DNA of 64,000 nt from an uncultured Eubacteriales bacterium (GCA_910584745.1 CAJUDG010000005.1:62001-126000); one strand, 5' to 3'. Positions 42,588 to 52,267 are shown, numbered from the stretch's first letter. The notes: generated from the letters alone by a model not told the origin. Numbers and translations are program-made.

Positions 42588-42623
42588 ATTCCCTCCCCAC
42601 GGGCAGCGCCGCAGGGAGGGAAT
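42588..42623. terminator. Bidirectional terminator between convergent genes
   Basis: A 10-bp stem ATTCCCTCCC/GGGAGGGAAT (42588-42597 with 42614-42623) with A-rich sequence on the left and T-rich on the right, usable from both strands. Confidence 0.75.
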
Positions 42624-42629
42624 CCTTTT

Positions 42630-43931
42630 CTATTTTTTGCCCAGGGCCTCGTCCTGCAGCGCGTCAAAGGCTGCCATGCACTCGTCCACCGACGCGCCGG
42701 CAAGCAGGTCCCGCACTATAAGGCAGGTATTGCCCCACTGCTCCACGTTCATCCCGGCGTTGGAGCCCAGCACATAGACCCCCTCTTCAATGCGGTCGTT
42801 AAGGGGACGCAGGGCAGGGACACAGTCCACCTTCACATTCTTGGAGGGGGAGATGACCCGGTTGGTCTCGGCAAAGAGCTGCAGCGCTTGGTCGGACATC
42901 ATAACGTCCATCACCAGCATGGCGTCCTCAGCGTGCTCCGCGTTGGCTCCAACCGCCCAGCCGGTCATGGGCATAACGGGCATCTGCCCCCGGCTGCTGG
43001 GGAAGCCTATGACCTGCATCTCAAAATCAGTATCGCCATAGGCGGTCTTGGTGTTGGCCGCCCCCCAGTATGCCATGACTATCGGGGTTTTTCCCGAAAG
43101 AAAGTCCGCGCCCTCTCCGTCGATAGCCTCGCTTACAAGGGCCTTTTCCGCGTCTATATAGCCCTTATCAATGAGGGTCTTGAGAAACTCGAAGCCCGGG
43201 CGCATATAGTCGCTGTACCGGGCGCTGCCGCTGTTTAGGGCGGCGATTTCCGCCTCGGTATTGCCGCCGTTATAGAGGTCTGCATAGGCCTGGGCAAAGA
43301 CAAAGGTCTCAAGCCACCAGCGGTTCGCGCCCACGGGAGTCTCTATGCCGTTCTCCTTGAGCACCCGGCAGCACTCCAAAAACTCCTCCGGCGTGTCAGG
43401 CGGCTCCAGGCTGTAGCGCCTGAAAATCTCCATGTTCACAAACAGGCCGTAGGCCACCACCTCCTGGGGGATGGCCACAAGCTTGCCGTCCACCGTATTG
43501 GCCACGCGGATAATGTCCCTAAGGTTTTTTGCACTGTCCAGCCCGGACAGGTCCCGGAGCTTTCCCTCCGCTCCCAGGGCCAGGATGACGTCGGGGTTCA
43601 GCAGGTACAGGTCGTCCATATTGTTTCTGGCCCGGTCCAGGGCCACCTCGTCATAGGTGCGGTCCTGGTAGTCCTCCGCGGTATAGGTCCAGTAGGCGAC
43701 GTTGACTCCCAGCTTCTCCTCGGCCATGGCCACGGTCAGGTCCGCCGCGGTTCGGGCTACATTCTCGGCGTCCGGGTTGGTCTTCTCCATGGGGCTGAAC
43801 AGGTTCACCACACGCTCATCCTCCGGCGTATCCTTCGTCACCAGGTTCTTAGAGCCCCCACGGCTGCAGGAGACCATTGTCAGGACAATAAGCGCTGACA
43901 GACATAACGAAATTAACCTGCGCTTTTTCAT
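42630..43931 (-). CDS. Solute-binding lipoprotein co-encoded with a hybrid sensor kinase
   Basis: 433 residues. Lipoprotein signal peptide with core ISLCLSALIVLTM and lipobox VSCS (Cys about 22). The rest is a type 1 extracellular solute-binding fold (NLFSPMEKTNPDAENVARTAADLTVAMAEEKLGVNV, then TPIVMAYWG). Its start overlaps the stop of the upstream kinase gene by 4 bases, and no permease is present. It may therefore present ligand to the kinase sensor domain instead of, or as well as, to a transporter; this is inference from gene order. Confidence 0.9.
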   Translation of the reverse strand: MKKRRLISLCLSALIVLTMVSCSRGGSKNLVTKDTPEDERVVNLFSPMEKTNPDAENVARTAADLTVAMAEEKLGVNVAYWTYTAEDYQDRTYDEVALDRARNNMDDLYLLNPDVILALGAEGKLRDLSGLDSAKNLRDIIRVANTVDGKLVAIPQEVVAYGLFVNMEIFRRYSLEPPDTPEEFLECCRVLKENGIETPVGANRWWLETFVFAQAYADLYNGGNTEAEIAALNSGSARYSDYMRPGFEFLKTLIDKGYIDAEKALVSEAIDGEGADFLSGKTPIVMAYWGAANTKTAYGDTDFEMQVIGFPSSRGQMPVMPMTGWAVGANAEHAEDAMLVMDVMMSDQALQLFAETNRVISPSKNVKVDCVPALRPLNDRIEEGVYVLGSNAGMNVEQWGNTCLIVRDLLAGASVDECMAAFDALQDEALGKK

Positions 43932-46477
43932 ATTTGATCAAAGCCTTCCTTTCGCTGTTTAAACTGTCGGATAACATTCTTCAAAACCTCTATATCCAGA
44001 GGCTTCGGCACATGCGCGTCCATGCCGGCATCCAGGGCGGCTTTCTCGTCCTCGGCAAAGGCGTTGGCCGTCATGGCGATAATGGGGATGCTGCCGGCGT
44101 CTTCCCGGTCAAGGGCACGAATGGCCCGGGCGGCATCGTGGCCGTTCATCACCGGCATCTGCACGTCCATCAGGATCGCGTCAAACTCGCCTTTTTCAGA
44201 GCTTCGGAAGCGCTCCAGGGCCAGAAGGCCGTTTTCCGCGATCTCACAGGCGGCCCCCTCCAGCTCCAGGAGCTCCGTGAGGATCTCCGCGTTTATCTCG
44301 TTGTCCTCGGCGGCCAGGAAGCGCATACCGTCCAGAGTACAGCCCGTCTCCGGGCTCTGGGGCTCTGCCTTTTGCAGCTCCTGTATCTTGACGCGAAGTG
44401 CCGAGGCAAAGAAGGGCTTGGTAAGGGTGTCCGTGCTGCCCAGCCGCAGGGCCTTCTCCAGGCCTTGTGCGTCATACTCAGCAAGAAGCAGTATAGGGAC
44501 GCTCTCCGGCAGTGCGGCGCGAAGGGCCACGGCCCCGGACAGGCCCCCGGTCTCCCAGTCAAGCAGCGCCAGCTGGCAGCTTTCGGCATCGCGGACCTCC
44601 TCCGCTGCGGCGGCTGTATCCACTCTGACGCCGGTGTTTCCCATAAGGGCCAGGATATTTTCCCGGCTTTTTGCGTCTCCGCCCACAGCCAGGATGTGCG
44701 AAATGCCATGCTGCTCCCAGAACTGCCGGTCCGCCGCTTCTTCCAGAATACGAAGCTCCAGCTCCACCCGGAAAAGAGAGCCCTTCCCGACCTGGCTTGT
44801 GACCCCGATGGCGCCGCCCATAAGCTCGACAATGCTCTTGGTGATGGCCATGCCAAGGCCCGTGCCCTGCACCTTGTTGGTCGTGCTGTTCTCCGCTCGG
44901 GTAAAGGCGTCGAAAATGGTCTTCAGATACTCCTGCGTCATGCCATAGCCGGTATCCTCCACCTCAATGCAGATATGCTCGTACTGGCTGGATCTCTGCC
45001 CAAGTCCGATAACGCGAAGCCAGATCTTCCCGCCCTCCGGGGTGTACTTGACTGCGTTGGAGAGGAGATTGATAAGTATCTGGTTTATCCGTGTCTCGTC
45101 CCCGACCAGGTATTCGTGCCGGATGCCGGTCATCTCCTGGTGGAACTCCTGCCCCTTGGCCTTTGCCATAGGCTGAATTATGGCGTCCACCGAGGAGATC
45201 ACGTCGTTAAGGGCGAACCGCTCCAGATTCAGCACGACTTTTCCGCTCTCGATTTTTGAGACGTCCAGAACGTCGTTGATAAGGCTTAAAAGGTGCTGGC
45301 CGGAGGCGGTGATCTTCCTTGTGTATTCCCGCACCTTGGCCGGGTCCTCCGCGTCCCTTGAAAGCAGTGTGGTGAAGCCCAGAACGGCGTTCATTGGCGT
45401 TCGGACATCGTGGGACATATTTGAAAGGAAGGTGGTCTTTGACTCGCTGGCTATCTGGGCGGCTCTAAGCGCCTCTGAGAGCTGCTGTGCGTGGAGCTTC
45501 CGCTCGGCCTCCCGCTCCCGGCGGACCTTATCCTGCTGCCGCCAGTTGAGATAGTATACGGCAATGCACAGCGAGAACGCCGCCAGCAGAGAGATCACAA
45601 CGATGGCAATATTATGGTTGACTGTCCGTCCCTCCTGCTGGATGGCCTCCACGGGGACATAGCCCACAAGGAAAATGGTGCCGTCGTTTACCGCCCACAT
45701 ATAGTTCAGGGCGTCCACCTGACGGATGTCATGGTAGAACAGGACGTTGCGCCCGGTGAGAAGGCAGTCATCCACCTCCGCCTTTATATCAGCATCCTGT
45801 ATGCTGTTGGCCCGGTAAAAATCCGTCAGGTTCAGGTGCCCGGCGCTTCTCATGCCCATGCCCTTGGGCTTCAGGACAAAGCGCTGGCTTTGCGAGTCCA
45901 TAATATACAGCGTCGCCTGTTTGTTGTAAAACCCGTCGGGAAGGGACTGATCGATATAGTCGTACACATACTCTATATAAAGGGTGCCGATGTCCTGTCC
46001 ATTCCGCTCCACCGGGCATTTCATGGTATAGGACCAGGTGCCCATGTGGTTAACATAGGACTGGGAGACCGGCAGGCCGGCCACTGTCCCGCCCGCGGAG
46101 AAGTCCATGCCCTCCTCGGTGAACCGCTCTCCGCTGTTGGAGACCCCTTCCGTATGACCGGAGAGGATAAATGACATTTTCGCGACGAAATCGTTCATTT
46201 CATATGTGCGGATATACTCCTCCGGGTCCTCCGCCCGGCCGATCTCCTTGGCGATGGTTTTCTGGAACTCCGCCTCGCTGTGGAGAATGGCCTCGATGGT
46301 GCTCTGTATCAGGTCCAGGCTCTCGCCAAGGTTCTGGATGGCGGATTCGGACATCTCCCTGGATATTTTCCGTGACACCGAAAAAACGATCACACCAAAA
46401 ATCCCGAAAATCACGATAATGGAAAGGAGCAGCGGGAATCCGCCCGTCTTTCTTCGTATCCTTCCCTTTCCGTTCAT
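43928..46477 (-). CDS. Hybrid sensor histidine kinase/response regulator with extracellular sensor
   Basis: 849 residues from the ATG at 46477 behind AAAGGGGAG. One membrane span (about 15-35), an extracellular Cache-like sensor domain (about 40-285), a second span (about 288-308), then HisKA with SHDVRTPMNAVLGF, a full HATPase domain (DETRINQILINLLSNAVKYTPEGG, GTGLGMAITKSIVELMGG), a degenerate receiver (about 590-700, reading LALLDWETGG) and a complete terminal receiver with DAILMDVQMPVMNGHDAA. No output domain, so it must pass phosphate on or work through partner proteins. The downstream lipoprotein is translationally coupled. Confidence 0.92.
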   Translation of the reverse strand: MNGKGRIRRKTGGFPLLLSIIVIFGIFGVIVFSVSRKISREMSESAIQNLGESLDLIQSTIEAILHSEAEFQKTIAKEIGRAEDPEEYIRTYEMNDFVAKMSFILSGHTEGVSNSGERFTEEGMDFSAGGTVAGLPVSQSYVNHMGTWSYTMKCPVERNGQDIGTLYIEYVYDYIDQSLPDGFYNKQATLYIMDSQSQRFVLKPKGMGMRSAGHLNLTDFYRANSIQDADIKAEVDDCLLTGRNVLFYHDIRQVDALNYMWAVNDGTIFLVGYVPVEAIQQEGRTVNHNIAIVVISLLAAFSLCIAVYYLNWRQQDKVRREREAERKLHAQQLSEALRAAQIASESKTTFLSNMSHDVRTPMNAVLGFTTLLSRDAEDPAKVREYTRKITASGQHLLSLINDVLDVSKIESGKVVLNLERFALNDVISSVDAIIQPMAKAKGQEFHQEMTGIRHEYLVGDETRINQILINLLSNAVKYTPEGGKIWLRVIGLGQRSSQYEHICIEVEDTGYGMTQEYLKTIFDAFTRAENSTTNKVQGTGLGMAITKSIVELMGGAIGVTSQVGKGSLFRVELELRILEEAADRQFWEQHGISHILAVGGDAKSRENILALMGNTGVRVDTAAAAEEVRDAESCQLALLDWETGGLSGAVALRAALPESVPILLLAEYDAQGLEKALRLGSTDTLTKPFFASALRVKIQELQKAEPQSPETGCTLDGMRFLAAEDNEINAEILTELLELEGAACEIAENGLLALERFRSSEKGEFDAILMDVQMPVMNGHDAARAIRALDREDAGSIPIIAMTANAFAEDEKAALDAGMDAHVPKPLDIEVLKNVIRQFKQRKEGFDQI

Positions 46478-46553
46478 TGACAAACTCCCCTTTCTGTTAC
46501 GTGTGACAGCATTTCATGCCAAAGGGAAAGCTCCGGCGTCTATATTATATCCT

Positions 46554-46583
46554 ATTATACTATTTTCTTTTGATTGATGTCAA
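46554..46583 (-). promoter_or_regulatory. Promoter for the hybrid kinase operon
   Basis: On the minus strand TTGACA and TATAAT are 18 bases apart, about 75 bases upstream of the kinase start codon. The remaining 46,584-46,680 stretch shows nothing further. Confidence 0.7.
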
Positions 46584-46682
46584 TACATAGTTGAGAGGAC
46601 CGCGTTAGTTATGAATGTTGCCAGAGGGGCCGCCGGATAGACTTATTTCTACCGAAACCGACAAAATAAACACCTTTTCTCC

Positions 46683-46711
46683 TTGATTTTTCCTTCCGAC
46701 ACTGTTATACT
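46683..46711 (+). promoter_or_regulatory. Promoter for the CotH/VTC/DUF4956 operon
   Basis: TTGATT and TATACT with a 17-base spacer, 41 bases before the CotH-like gene. Confidence 0.7.
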
Positions 46712-46752
46712 TGATTCTGGCAATTACAGAAATCTGATTCAGGGAGATACAG

Positions 46753-49173
46753 ATGAAATATTACATCTTCTTCGCCCTGCTGGCGGCTTTTGGAGCTGCC
46801 CTTGGGGCTATTATCGCCTGGACAAGAAAGCCAAGGCTTCCGGCGGACTTTCTGGCGGTGGGGCTGGGGGCCGGGGCGGTGTTTTTGCCGGGGCTGTACT
46901 GCTTTGCCAGGGTCTCTCATCTGCCCTTTTCCGTGGATGCGCTGTTCCCGGACGCCGTTTCCTGGCTTGTGGGAGGGTATGTGTTCCTGCTGACGGAGCT
47001 GGCGCTGGGGATGCTGTTGGGGTTCTTCAGGGCGGGCGGGGCCAGGGCATACCTGCGGCTGGCTGTGAAAAGCCGCAGGCATAAATACCTGCTGGGCGGG
47101 TTCCTGGGGATAAACCTTGTGTTTGCGCTGACAGGGGTCGGGCTAAACGACGGTATTCTGACCCGGGCGTATACCCTTCGGATAACGGAGGTCTGTCCAA
47201 GAAACTTCAACCTGCTCGGCCATGACGGTGACTTTCCCGATTATATCGAGCTGTACAACTACGGCACAAGGCCGGTGGAGCTGCTGGGCTTCTGCCTGTC
47301 GGACGACGAGAAGCGCCCGGCCAAATCCGAGCTGCCCGAAATGAAGGTGCCGCCGGGGGGCTATGTGCTGGTCTGGGCGGACGGTTCAAAACCGAAGGTC
47401 ACAGGGGAAAACCAGGTCAGCGCCGGGTTCCGGCTGAAGGCCGGAGAGCAGGTATGTCTCTCTGTAAAAGGCAAGCTGATGGTGGAAACTGTCGACGTGC
47501 CGGAGCTGCCGGAGAACGTGGCCCTGACCCGCGTTGGGACGGAGGACCGGTGGATAGAGGCCTATGGCACGCCAGGGTCACCCAACGACAACGCCGTACC
47601 CTATGTGCCGGCGACTTTGGAAAAGCCTGAATTCAGCCTGGCGGGCGGCTTCTATCCGGAACCGGTTACGGTCGAGATAAAGGCCCCAAAGGGCTGCCGG
47701 GTGTACTATACCCTGGACAGCAGCACCCCGGACGAGACCGCCGCCCTATACACCGGGCCGATCACCATCGGGGACGCGGGGGGCGCCCCGAACCGCTTTA
47801 TAAACGCTGAAAACGCCACCGTGGAACGAACGGCGTACGCCAAATACCAGACCCCGGTGGACAAGGGCACGGTGCTCCGGGCCATGGCGGTGGACGACAG
47901 CGGGGGCATAAGCCGTGTGACCGCGGCCTGCTACTTCGTGGGGGATTACTCGGAATACCGCGGGGGGAAGGTGCTCTCCATTGTCTCGGACCCGGAGGAC
48001 CTGTTCGGGGACGAAAACGGCATATGCGCAACAGGGCGTGAATACGATGAATGGGCCGCGGCAGAGGCGGCCAGGGACTCGGAGACCCAGGAGTCCGACG
48101 GCCAGGAGCCCCAGGGCCCGGAGCCCAACTTCCGGGGGCGCGGCAGGGCCTGGGAGCGTCCGGCGCAGGTGCAGCTTTTTGACGGGGACGGCAGCGTTAT
48201 TCTGAATGACGACTGCGGCATACGCCTACAGGGCAATACCTCCCGGCGCTATCAGAAAAAGCGCTTCAGGCTGACCGCCCGGGAGTTCTATGGCGGCAGC
48301 GATACCTTTTCGTCTGAAATATTCCCGGGGGTCAAATCGCACTCCTTCCATCTCCGCTATGACCAGTATGACTTTCTGGTCCATGAGCTGATATCAGGCC
48401 GGGACCTGGGGACTCTTCGGTCCGTGCCGGTGACGGTGTTCCTGGACGGAGAGCTCTACTACACCGCCTATATGCGGGAGTGCTATGACAGCACATATTT
48501 TGTGGAGCGCTTTGGAGTGGACGCTGACGATGTGATCCATATCTCCTCCGGCGAGCTGGACATGGGGAAAGCCGGAGAGGAGCAGCTTTTCTCTGACCTT
48601 GTGACCTATATTGCCGAACATGACGCCTCTGACCCGGCGGTCTATGCCGAGATAGAGCGGCAGATGGATATAGAGAGCTATATAGACTTCCTTGCCGCCA
48701 ACTTCTACGCCAACAACCTGGATTGGAGCTATATAAAGAACTTCGAGGTCTGGCGGACCCGCTCGGACTCCGGCGGCGGGTATGGGGACGGCAGGTGGCG
48801 CTGGCTTGCCTACGATATGGACGCCATCGCCTTTTCCGGGGAACGGATGGGTGTGCCCGGGGCCCAGGTGGATATCTTCCACTGTATGGAGCCCTTTGTC
48901 CGGCCCGGATACCCGCGGACGGAATACATCGATATGCCAATGTTTGACAGCCTTCTGAAGAACGATGGGTTCAAGGCAAGGTTCACAGAGACTTTTCTGG
49001 AGGTAATGAACGAGGACTTCTCTGGGGAAAGAGTGCTCTCTCTGCTGGAAAAGTACGGCATAGCGGACAACAAATTCTGGACGGGCTTTGCGCAGGACAG
49101 GCCGGAGTATGCCAAGAAGTACCTGGCCCAGGCGCTGGAACTGGATGAGAGGAGACTTCAGGGTGAAGACTGA
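46753..49173 (+). CDS. CotH-kinase-like membrane protein with lamin-tail and chitobiase-type domains
   Basis: 806 residues. Four N-terminal membrane spans (within about 1-130) are followed by a lamin-tail-like domain (ITEVCPRNFNLLGHDGDFPDYIELYNYG, about 140-240), a CHB_HEX_C-type beta domain (YYTLDSSTPDETAALYTGPI, about 300-400) and a CotH domain (about 470-780: GIRLQGNTSRRYQKKRFRL, RYDQYDFLVHELISG, WRWLAYDMDAIAF). CotH proteins are protein kinases known from Bacillus spore coat; here the catalytic part would face outside. It is the first gene of an operon with VTC and DUF4956 genes, a combination that recurs in Firmicutes. Confidence 0.88.
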   Translation: MKYYIFFALLAAFGAALGAIIAWTRKPRLPADFLAVGLGAGAVFLPGLYCFARVSHLPFSVDALFPDAVSWLVGGYVFLLTELALGMLLGFFRAGGARAYLRLAVKSRRHKYLLGGFLGINLVFALTGVGLNDGILTRAYTLRITEVCPRNFNLLGHDGDFPDYIELYNYGTRPVELLGFCLSDDEKRPAKSELPEMKVPPGGYVLVWADGSKPKVTGENQVSAGFRLKAGEQVCLSVKGKLMVETVDVPELPENVALTRVGTEDRWIEAYGTPGSPNDNAVPYVPATLEKPEFSLAGGFYPEPVTVEIKAPKGCRVYYTLDSSTPDETAALYTGPITIGDAGGAPNRFINAENATVERTAYAKYQTPVDKGTVLRAMAVDDSGGISRVTAACYFVGDYSEYRGGKVLSIVSDPEDLFGDENGICATGREYDEWAAAEAARDSETQESDGQEPQGPEPNFRGRGRAWERPAQVQLFDGDGSVILNDDCGIRLQGNTSRRYQKKRFRLTAREFYGGSDTFSSEIFPGVKSHSFHLRYDQYDFLVHELISGRDLGTLRSVPVTVFLDGELYYTAYMRECYDSTYFVERFGVDADDVIHISSGELDMGKAGEEQLFSDLVTYIAEHDASDPAVYAEIERQMDIESYIDFLAANFYANNLDWSYIKNFEVWRTRSDSGGGYGDGRWRWLAYDMDAIAFSGERMGVPGAQVDIFHCMEPFVRPGYPRTEYIDMPMFDSLLKNDGFKARFTETFLEVMNEDFSGERVLSLLEKYGIADNKFWTGFAQDRPEYAKKYLAQALELDERRLQGED

Positions 49174-49864
49174 GTTTCGCCACGAGTACAAGTACCTGTG
49201 CTCACGGGAACAGACGGCGGTGCTGGAAAGCCGCCTTCAGAAGCTGCTCCGTCCGGACCCCCACGCGAGGGACGGCCGGTATCAGATACGCAGCCTCTAC
49301 TTCGACACCCCGGATAACGACTGTTTTTACGAAAACGAAAACGGCACCGATCCCAGGGCCAAGTACCGTATGCGGATATATAACTGCAAAGCTTCGCCCA
49401 TCACCCTTGAGCGGAAGCTGAAGTGCCGGGGGATGACCCATAAGGACGCTGGACCGCTTACCATGGAGCAGGCGGAGGCCCTTCTGGCCGGAAAGATCCC
49501 GGCGCTTACTGCCGGGATGGACCCGATGCTCCGGCGGATGCTTACGGATATGAGGCTTAAAGCCATGCGCCCGACCGTCATCGTCCAGTATGAGAGGACG
49601 CCGTTTATATACGGCGCAGGAAATGTCAGGATCACTCTGGACGGACAGATAGAGTCCTCCCGGGCATTTGCGCGGTTCTTCCGGCGGGAGATACCTCTGC
49701 GGCCTGTCCTGCCGGAGGGCCGGGCCGTGCTGGAGGTAAAGTGGGACCAGTTCCTGCCGTCATATATCTATGACAGCCTTCAGCTTGAGGGCATGGAGTG
49801 GACAAGCTTTTCAAAATACTATGTCTGCCGAAAATACAATGTTAACGGGGGAGCCAAAGCATGA
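49163..49864 (+). CDS. VTC-domain protein (polyphosphate polymerase-like)
   Basis: 233 residues from a GTG that overlaps the CotH-like stop by 11 bases; GAGAGGAG precedes it. The tunnel-fold residues of VTC domains are visible: EFRHEYKYL, IRSLYFDTPDNDCFYEN, KYRMRIYNCKASPITLERK and VIVQYERTPFIY, with EVKWDQFLP near the end. VTC domains polymerise phosphate from ATP or bind triphosphate. In bacteria the free-standing form is found with CotH-like and DUF4956 proteins and its product has seldom been tested. Cytosolic, possibly membrane-associated via its partners. Confidence 0.88.
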   Translation: MKTEFRHEYKYLCSREQTAVLESRLQKLLRPDPHARDGRYQIRSLYFDTPDNDCFYENENGTDPRAKYRMRIYNCKASPITLERKLKCRGMTHKDAGPLTMEQAEALLAGKIPALTAGMDPMLRRMLTDMRLKAMRPTVIVQYERTPFIYGAGNVRITLDGQIESSRAFARFFRREIPLRPVLPEGRAVLEVKWDQFLPSYIYDSLQLEGMEWTSFSKYYVCRKYNVNGGAKA

Positions 49865-50535
49865 GCTTCAATGAGATATTCAAGAAATCATTTCTGGACG
49901 GATATGCCTCTGCCGAGCTGACCGTCACCTCCATAGCGGCCTGTCTGCTGATAACGGCGCTGCTGGGAGTTTACATTTTCGTGGCCTACCGTATTATCTG
50001 CCGCAAGGAGTTTTTCAACAAGAACTTCAGCATATCCCTAATTGCCGTCTCCGTGACAACGGCGGCGATCATACTGGCGGTCCAGTCCAACGTGGTTATC
50101 TCCCTGGGTATGGTGGGCGCTCTGTCCATCGTCCGGTTCCGCACGGCGATAAAGGATCCCCTGGACTTGGTGTTCCTGTTCTGGGCCATCAGCGTGGGGA
50201 TAATCTGCGGGGCGGGCCTGGCGGTAATTGCCGTGGCGGTGACCGCTATACTCTCTGTGCTGCTGTGGGTATTCAACGCGCTGCCAGTGGGAAAGGCACC
50301 GGTGATACTCCTTGTAACCGCCGGAAACTATGAGGCCGAGTCTCAAGTGATGGATACCCTTACGAAGCGCTGCTCAAAGTCTTCTGTAAAATCCCGCAGT
50401 CTCAGCGGCGGACAGCTGGACCTGACGGTGGAGATCCGCTGCGATGACGAACAGGGGCTTGGCCGGGCGCTTGTGGAGCTTAACGGCGTGGAGTCCGTAT
50501 CCATCCTGGCCCACGACGGCGAGGTCACCTTTTAG
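49861..50535 (+). CDS. DUF4956 membrane protein
   Basis: 224 residues, overlapping the VTC gene by 4 bases (ATGA). Four membrane segments lie between about 20 and 140, containing the family's conserved SIVRFRTAIKDPLDLVFLFWAISVG. The C-terminal ~85 residues are a soluble alpha/beta domain. Function unknown; it probably forms a membrane complex with the CotH-like and VTC proteins and might serve as a channel or anchor for the polymer made by the VTC domain (inference). Confidence 0.9.
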   Translation: MSFNEIFKKSFLDGYASAELTVTSIAACLLITALLGVYIFVAYRIICRKEFFNKNFSISLIAVSVTTAAIILAVQSNVVISLGMVGALSIVRFRTAIKDPLDLVFLFWAISVGIICGAGLAVIAVAVTAILSVLLWVFNALPVGKAPVILLVTAGNYEAESQVMDTLTKRCSKSSVKSRSLSGGQLDLTVEIRCDDEQGLGRALVELNGVESVSILAHDGEVTF

Positions 50536-50659
50536 GTCGTGCGGAGAGGGGATACTGCTGTATTCGCTGGCTACAAGATATAGATGATATTCGGAAGCGG
50601 TAAAAAACATTTATGCTCTGATTGGAGATCACGAAAACTTATAGTTTGCCAACGCAAAA

Positions 50660-50693
50660 AAGACCTTGAAAGGTGTTGTCCTCTCAAGGTCTT
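50660..50693. terminator. Bidirectional terminator (DUF4956 / lysS)
   Basis: A 10-bp stem AAGACCTTGA/TCAAGGTCTT with a short inner stem, flanked by A5 on the left and TTAATCTTT on the right, so active on both strands between the convergent genes. Confidence 0.75.
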
Positions 50694-50728
50694 AATCTTT
50701 GAAATTGTGCTATTTTTTCATCTCTGCA

Positions 50729-50765
50729 CACATCTTTGCGCCGTTTGATGTAAAGATGTGTTTTT
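50729..50765 (+). terminator. Second rightward hairpin before the lysS 3' end
   Basis: CACATCTTT/AAAGATGTG (50729-50737 with 50752-50760) followed by TTTTT on the plus strand. Confidence 0.5.
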
Positions 50766-50773
50766 GGGGTGTC

Positions 50774-52267
50774 CTAGTCGTTTAAAGGTTTCATTGTCGG
50801 GAACAACAGCACATCTCGAATAGACGCCGCCCCCGTGAGCAGCATTACAAGCCGGTCCACGCCCATGCCCATGCCGCCGGTGGGGGGCAGGCCATACTCA
50901 AGGGCGGTGAGGAAGTCCTCGTCAACGTCGCAGGCCTCGTCGTCGCCGGCGGCCTTTTGGGCGGCCTGGGCCTCGAAGCGCTGGCGCTGGTCGATGGGGT
51001 CGTTTAGCTCGCTGAAGGCGTTGGCATATTCTCTGCCGCAGATGAACAGCTCGAAGCGCTGGGTGTACTCGGTGTTCTCCGGGTCCTTCTTGGCAAGGGG
51101 GGAGATGTCCACCGGGTGGCCGGTCAGGAAGGTGGGCTGTATGAGCTTCTCCTCGCAGTATTTCTCGAAGAACAGGTTAAGTATCTCGCCCTTCTTGTGG
51201 CGCTGCTCGTACTCGATATGGTGCTCGTCCGCAAGCCTTCTGGCCTCCTCAAGGCTCTCCACCTTCGAGAAGTCCACCCCGGCGTATTCCCTGACCGCGT
51301 CCAGCATACTTATCCGGGCAAAGGGCTTGTCCAGGTCTATCTCCACGCCGTCGCGCTCCACCTTGCCGGTGCCAAGCGCCTGGTGAGCCACGGTGCGTAT
51401 CATGTCCTCGGTGATGTCCATCATGCCGTTTATGTCAGTATATGCCTGATACAGCTCCAGCATGGTGAACTCCGGGTTGTGGAAGGTGTCCATGCCCTCG
51501 TTTCTAAAGTTGCGGCCTATCTCATACACCCGGTCGAAGCCGCCGACTATCAGCCGCTTAAGGTGCAGCTCCAGGGCGATGCGCAGGTACATGTCCATGT
51601 CAAGGGTGTTGTGGTGGGTGATAAATGGCCGCGCCGCCGCGCCGCCCGCCTGGGCGTGCAGCACCGGGGTCTCCACCTCAAAGAACTCCCTGCTGTCAAG
51701 ATAGGTGCGGATAGCGCTGATTATCTTGCTGCGCCGGACGAAGACCTCCCGGGACTCGGGGCTCATAATGAGATCCAGGTAGCGCTGGCGGTAGCGGGCG
51801 TCGGTGTTTGTCAGGCCGTGGTACTTCTCCGGCAAAGGCAGCAGGGCCTTTGAGAGTATCGTAAGCTCCAGGGCCTTTACGGATATCTCCCCCCGCTGGG
51901 TGCGGAAGACCTCGCCCTTGACGCCCACAATGTCACCGATGTCGAGGGTCGCCTGCATGGCCTTATAGGGCTCCTCGCCCATAACGTCTATCTTGGCATA
52001 GATCTGCACACGACCGGAGCTGTCCTGCAGGTCCATAAAGGCCACCTTGCCCATGCCCCTGCGGCTCATTATGCGTCCGGCGACGCGTACCTCCTTGCCC
52101 TCCAGCTCGTCAAATCTGTCCAGTATCTCCTGGGCCTTATGGTCCACGTCAAAGCGTGTATGCAGATAAGGGTCATTGCCCTGTTTCTGCATATTGTCCA
52201 GCTTATCCCTGCGTATCTGTAGTATCTCACTAAGCTCCTGGGGCTGTCTTTCTGCCTTTTCCGCCAT
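50774..52267 (-). CDS. lysS: Lysyl-tRNA synthetase, class II
   Basis: 497 residues, normal length. The N-terminal OB-fold anticodon-binding domain (about 55-160, with VRVAGRIMSRRGMGKVAFMDLQD) precedes the class II core: motif 1 around FVRRSKIISAIRTYLDSR, motif 2 with FRNEGMDTFHNPEFTMLE, and motif 3 GLPPTGGMGMGVDRLVML. It charges tRNA-Lys with lysine. It lies 66 bases downstream of greA, an arrangement common in Firmicutes, and is probably transcribed from the greA promoter. No T-box leader is seen. Confidence 0.98.
   Translation of the reverse strand: MAEKAERQPQELSEILQIRRDKLDNMQKQGNDPYLHTRFDVDHKAQEILDRFDELEGKEVRVAGRIMSRRGMGKVAFMDLQDSSGRVQIYAKIDVMGEEPYKAMQATLDIGDIVGVKGEVFRTQRGEISVKALELTILSKALLPLPEKYHGLTNTDARYRQRYLDLIMSPESREVFVRRSKIISAIRTYLDSREFFEVETPVLHAQAGGAAARPFITHHNTLDMDMYLRIALELHLKRLIVGGFDRVYEIGRNFRNEGMDTFHNPEFTMLELYQAYTDINGMMDITEDMIRTVAHQALGTGKVERDGVEIDLDKPFARISMLDAVREYAGVDFSKVESLEEARRLADEHHIEYEQRHKKGEILNLFFEKYCEEKLIQPTFLTGHPVDISPLAKKDPENTEYTQRFELFICGREYANAFSELNDPIDQRQRFEAQAAQKAAGDDEACDVDEDFLTALEYGLPPTGGMGMGVDRLVMLLTGAASIRDVLLFPTMKPLND

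Noticed and set aside
43934..45259. Long plus-strand frame opposite the hybrid kinase
   Set aside because: Shadow of the kinase/receiver coding region; no start signal or domain.
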